Shown here: piece by piece, positions 63,866 to 64,000 of the stretch
Layout of the letters: each line of letters begins with the position of its first letter
Numbering within the stretch: the stretch's first letter is position 1
Source of the DNA: Algoriphagus sp. CAU 1675
Lineage (GTDB): Bacteria; Bacteroidota; Bacteroidia; Cytophagales; Cyclobacteriaceae
Assembly: GCF_029222925.1 (NCBI RefSeq)
Contig: NZ_JARHUI010000002.1
Coordinates: 558,001-622,000, forward strand
Direction: 5' to 3'
Length of the DNA: 64,000 bases
Notes under the pieces: generated by a model
Database searches by the model: none
Told to the model about the DNA's origin: nothing
Seen by the model: only the letters and a program-made list of their open reading frames with translations
Program-made: the position numbers and the translations under genes

Positions 63866-64000
63866 TTAGTTTTTAACGACTTTACCTACAGAGGCATAAA
63901 GAACTCGTCTGGCATCAGCCTCGCGCAATTCTGTCTGCACATCGGAGATAGGCCCCATTTTCACGTCTTTATCAACTTTCATTGAAATGGTAATCATACC
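63866..64000 (-). CDS. exbD: ExbD/TolR-type biopolymer transport protein, C-terminal end
   Basis: The last 44 codons and stop, running off the window at base 64000. The fragment ISMKVDKDVKMGPI, DVQTELREADARRVLY and ASVGKVVKN matches the periplasmic C-terminus of ExbD-type proteins, which with ExbB/TonB power outer-membrane transport. A functional partner for the SusC and receptor-like proteins in this window. Only the end is visible, so TolR or another MotB-like relative is not excluded. Confidence 0.75.
   Translation of the reverse strand, partial: GMITISMKVDKDVKMGPISDVQTELREADARRVLYASVGKVVKN

Overview
The window looks like a chromosomal piece of an aerobic, glycan-degrading Bacteroidota, most likely Cytophagales/Cyclobacteriaceae (Algoriphagus-like). 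The taxon is an inference from SusC/SusD, a type IX secretion (T9SS) type-B sorting domain beside a PorP/SprF protein, a GLPGLI-family protein, and a promoter of the Bacteroidota form (TTTG, 19 bases, TAnnTTTG) in front of a tRNA-Arg gene. Base composition is moderate in the housekeeping genes and clearly lower in two islands (about 26.0-26.9 kb and 55.7-59.8 kb).

Layout. 1-3.5 kb: the end of a rhodanese-type sulfurtransferase, a TrhA/hemolysin-III membrane protein, a DUF5009-type membrane acyltransferase and a secreted peptidase-like lipoprotein. 3.6-24.6 kb: a large sugar-utilisation locus. A SusC/SusD pair leads a minus-strand series: a heme-binding propeller/cytochrome protein, a DUF1080 protein, a DUF4432 epimerase-like protein, a phosphomannose-isomerase-like cupin, a TIM-barrel isomerase and a Gfo/Idh/MocA oxidoreductase. 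Divergent from SusC are an SGNH-propeller-cytochrome c fusion and an FG-GAP protein, followed by a glucuronoyl-esterase-like hydrolase and a DUF1593 protein. The 458-base SusC/cytochrome intergenic region carries three pairs of a CAGGAYAG-type repeat, each pair phased at exactly 10 bases. I take these as operators. The gene mix fits oxidative glycoside breakdown through 3-keto sugars.

24.8-28.9 kb: rsgA, then a low-GC lipoprotein gene flanked by TTGCCACCA inverted repeats, then a group IIC-type intron (reverse transcriptase, domains V and VI visible) whose 5' exon ends in a long imperfect palindrome. 29.4-41.6 kb: a second carbohydrate/oxidoreductase block with a Tat-exported Gfo/Idh/MocA protein, a complete subclass B1 metallo-beta-lactamase sitting 49 bases behind a sulfatase, an MFS permease, an amine oxidase, a D-tagatose-3-epimerase-type enzyme, a ThuA protein, a phytanoyl-CoA dioxygenase-like protein and a Ste24-type protease. 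41.6-48.2 kb: a PorP/SprF protein divergent from a 1,839-residue T9SS type-B surface protein.

48.2-55.7 kb: mostly housekeeping genes (yaaA, MFS, tRNA-Arg, outer membrane protein, PAP2-like protein, rpoN, asnS). 55.7-59.5 kb: an AT-rich module of a small secreted four-cysteine peptide, a GLPGLI protein and a large outer-membrane receptor-like protein. 59.8-64 kb: two MFS-type transporters around nnrD/nnrE, and the end of an exbD-like gene.
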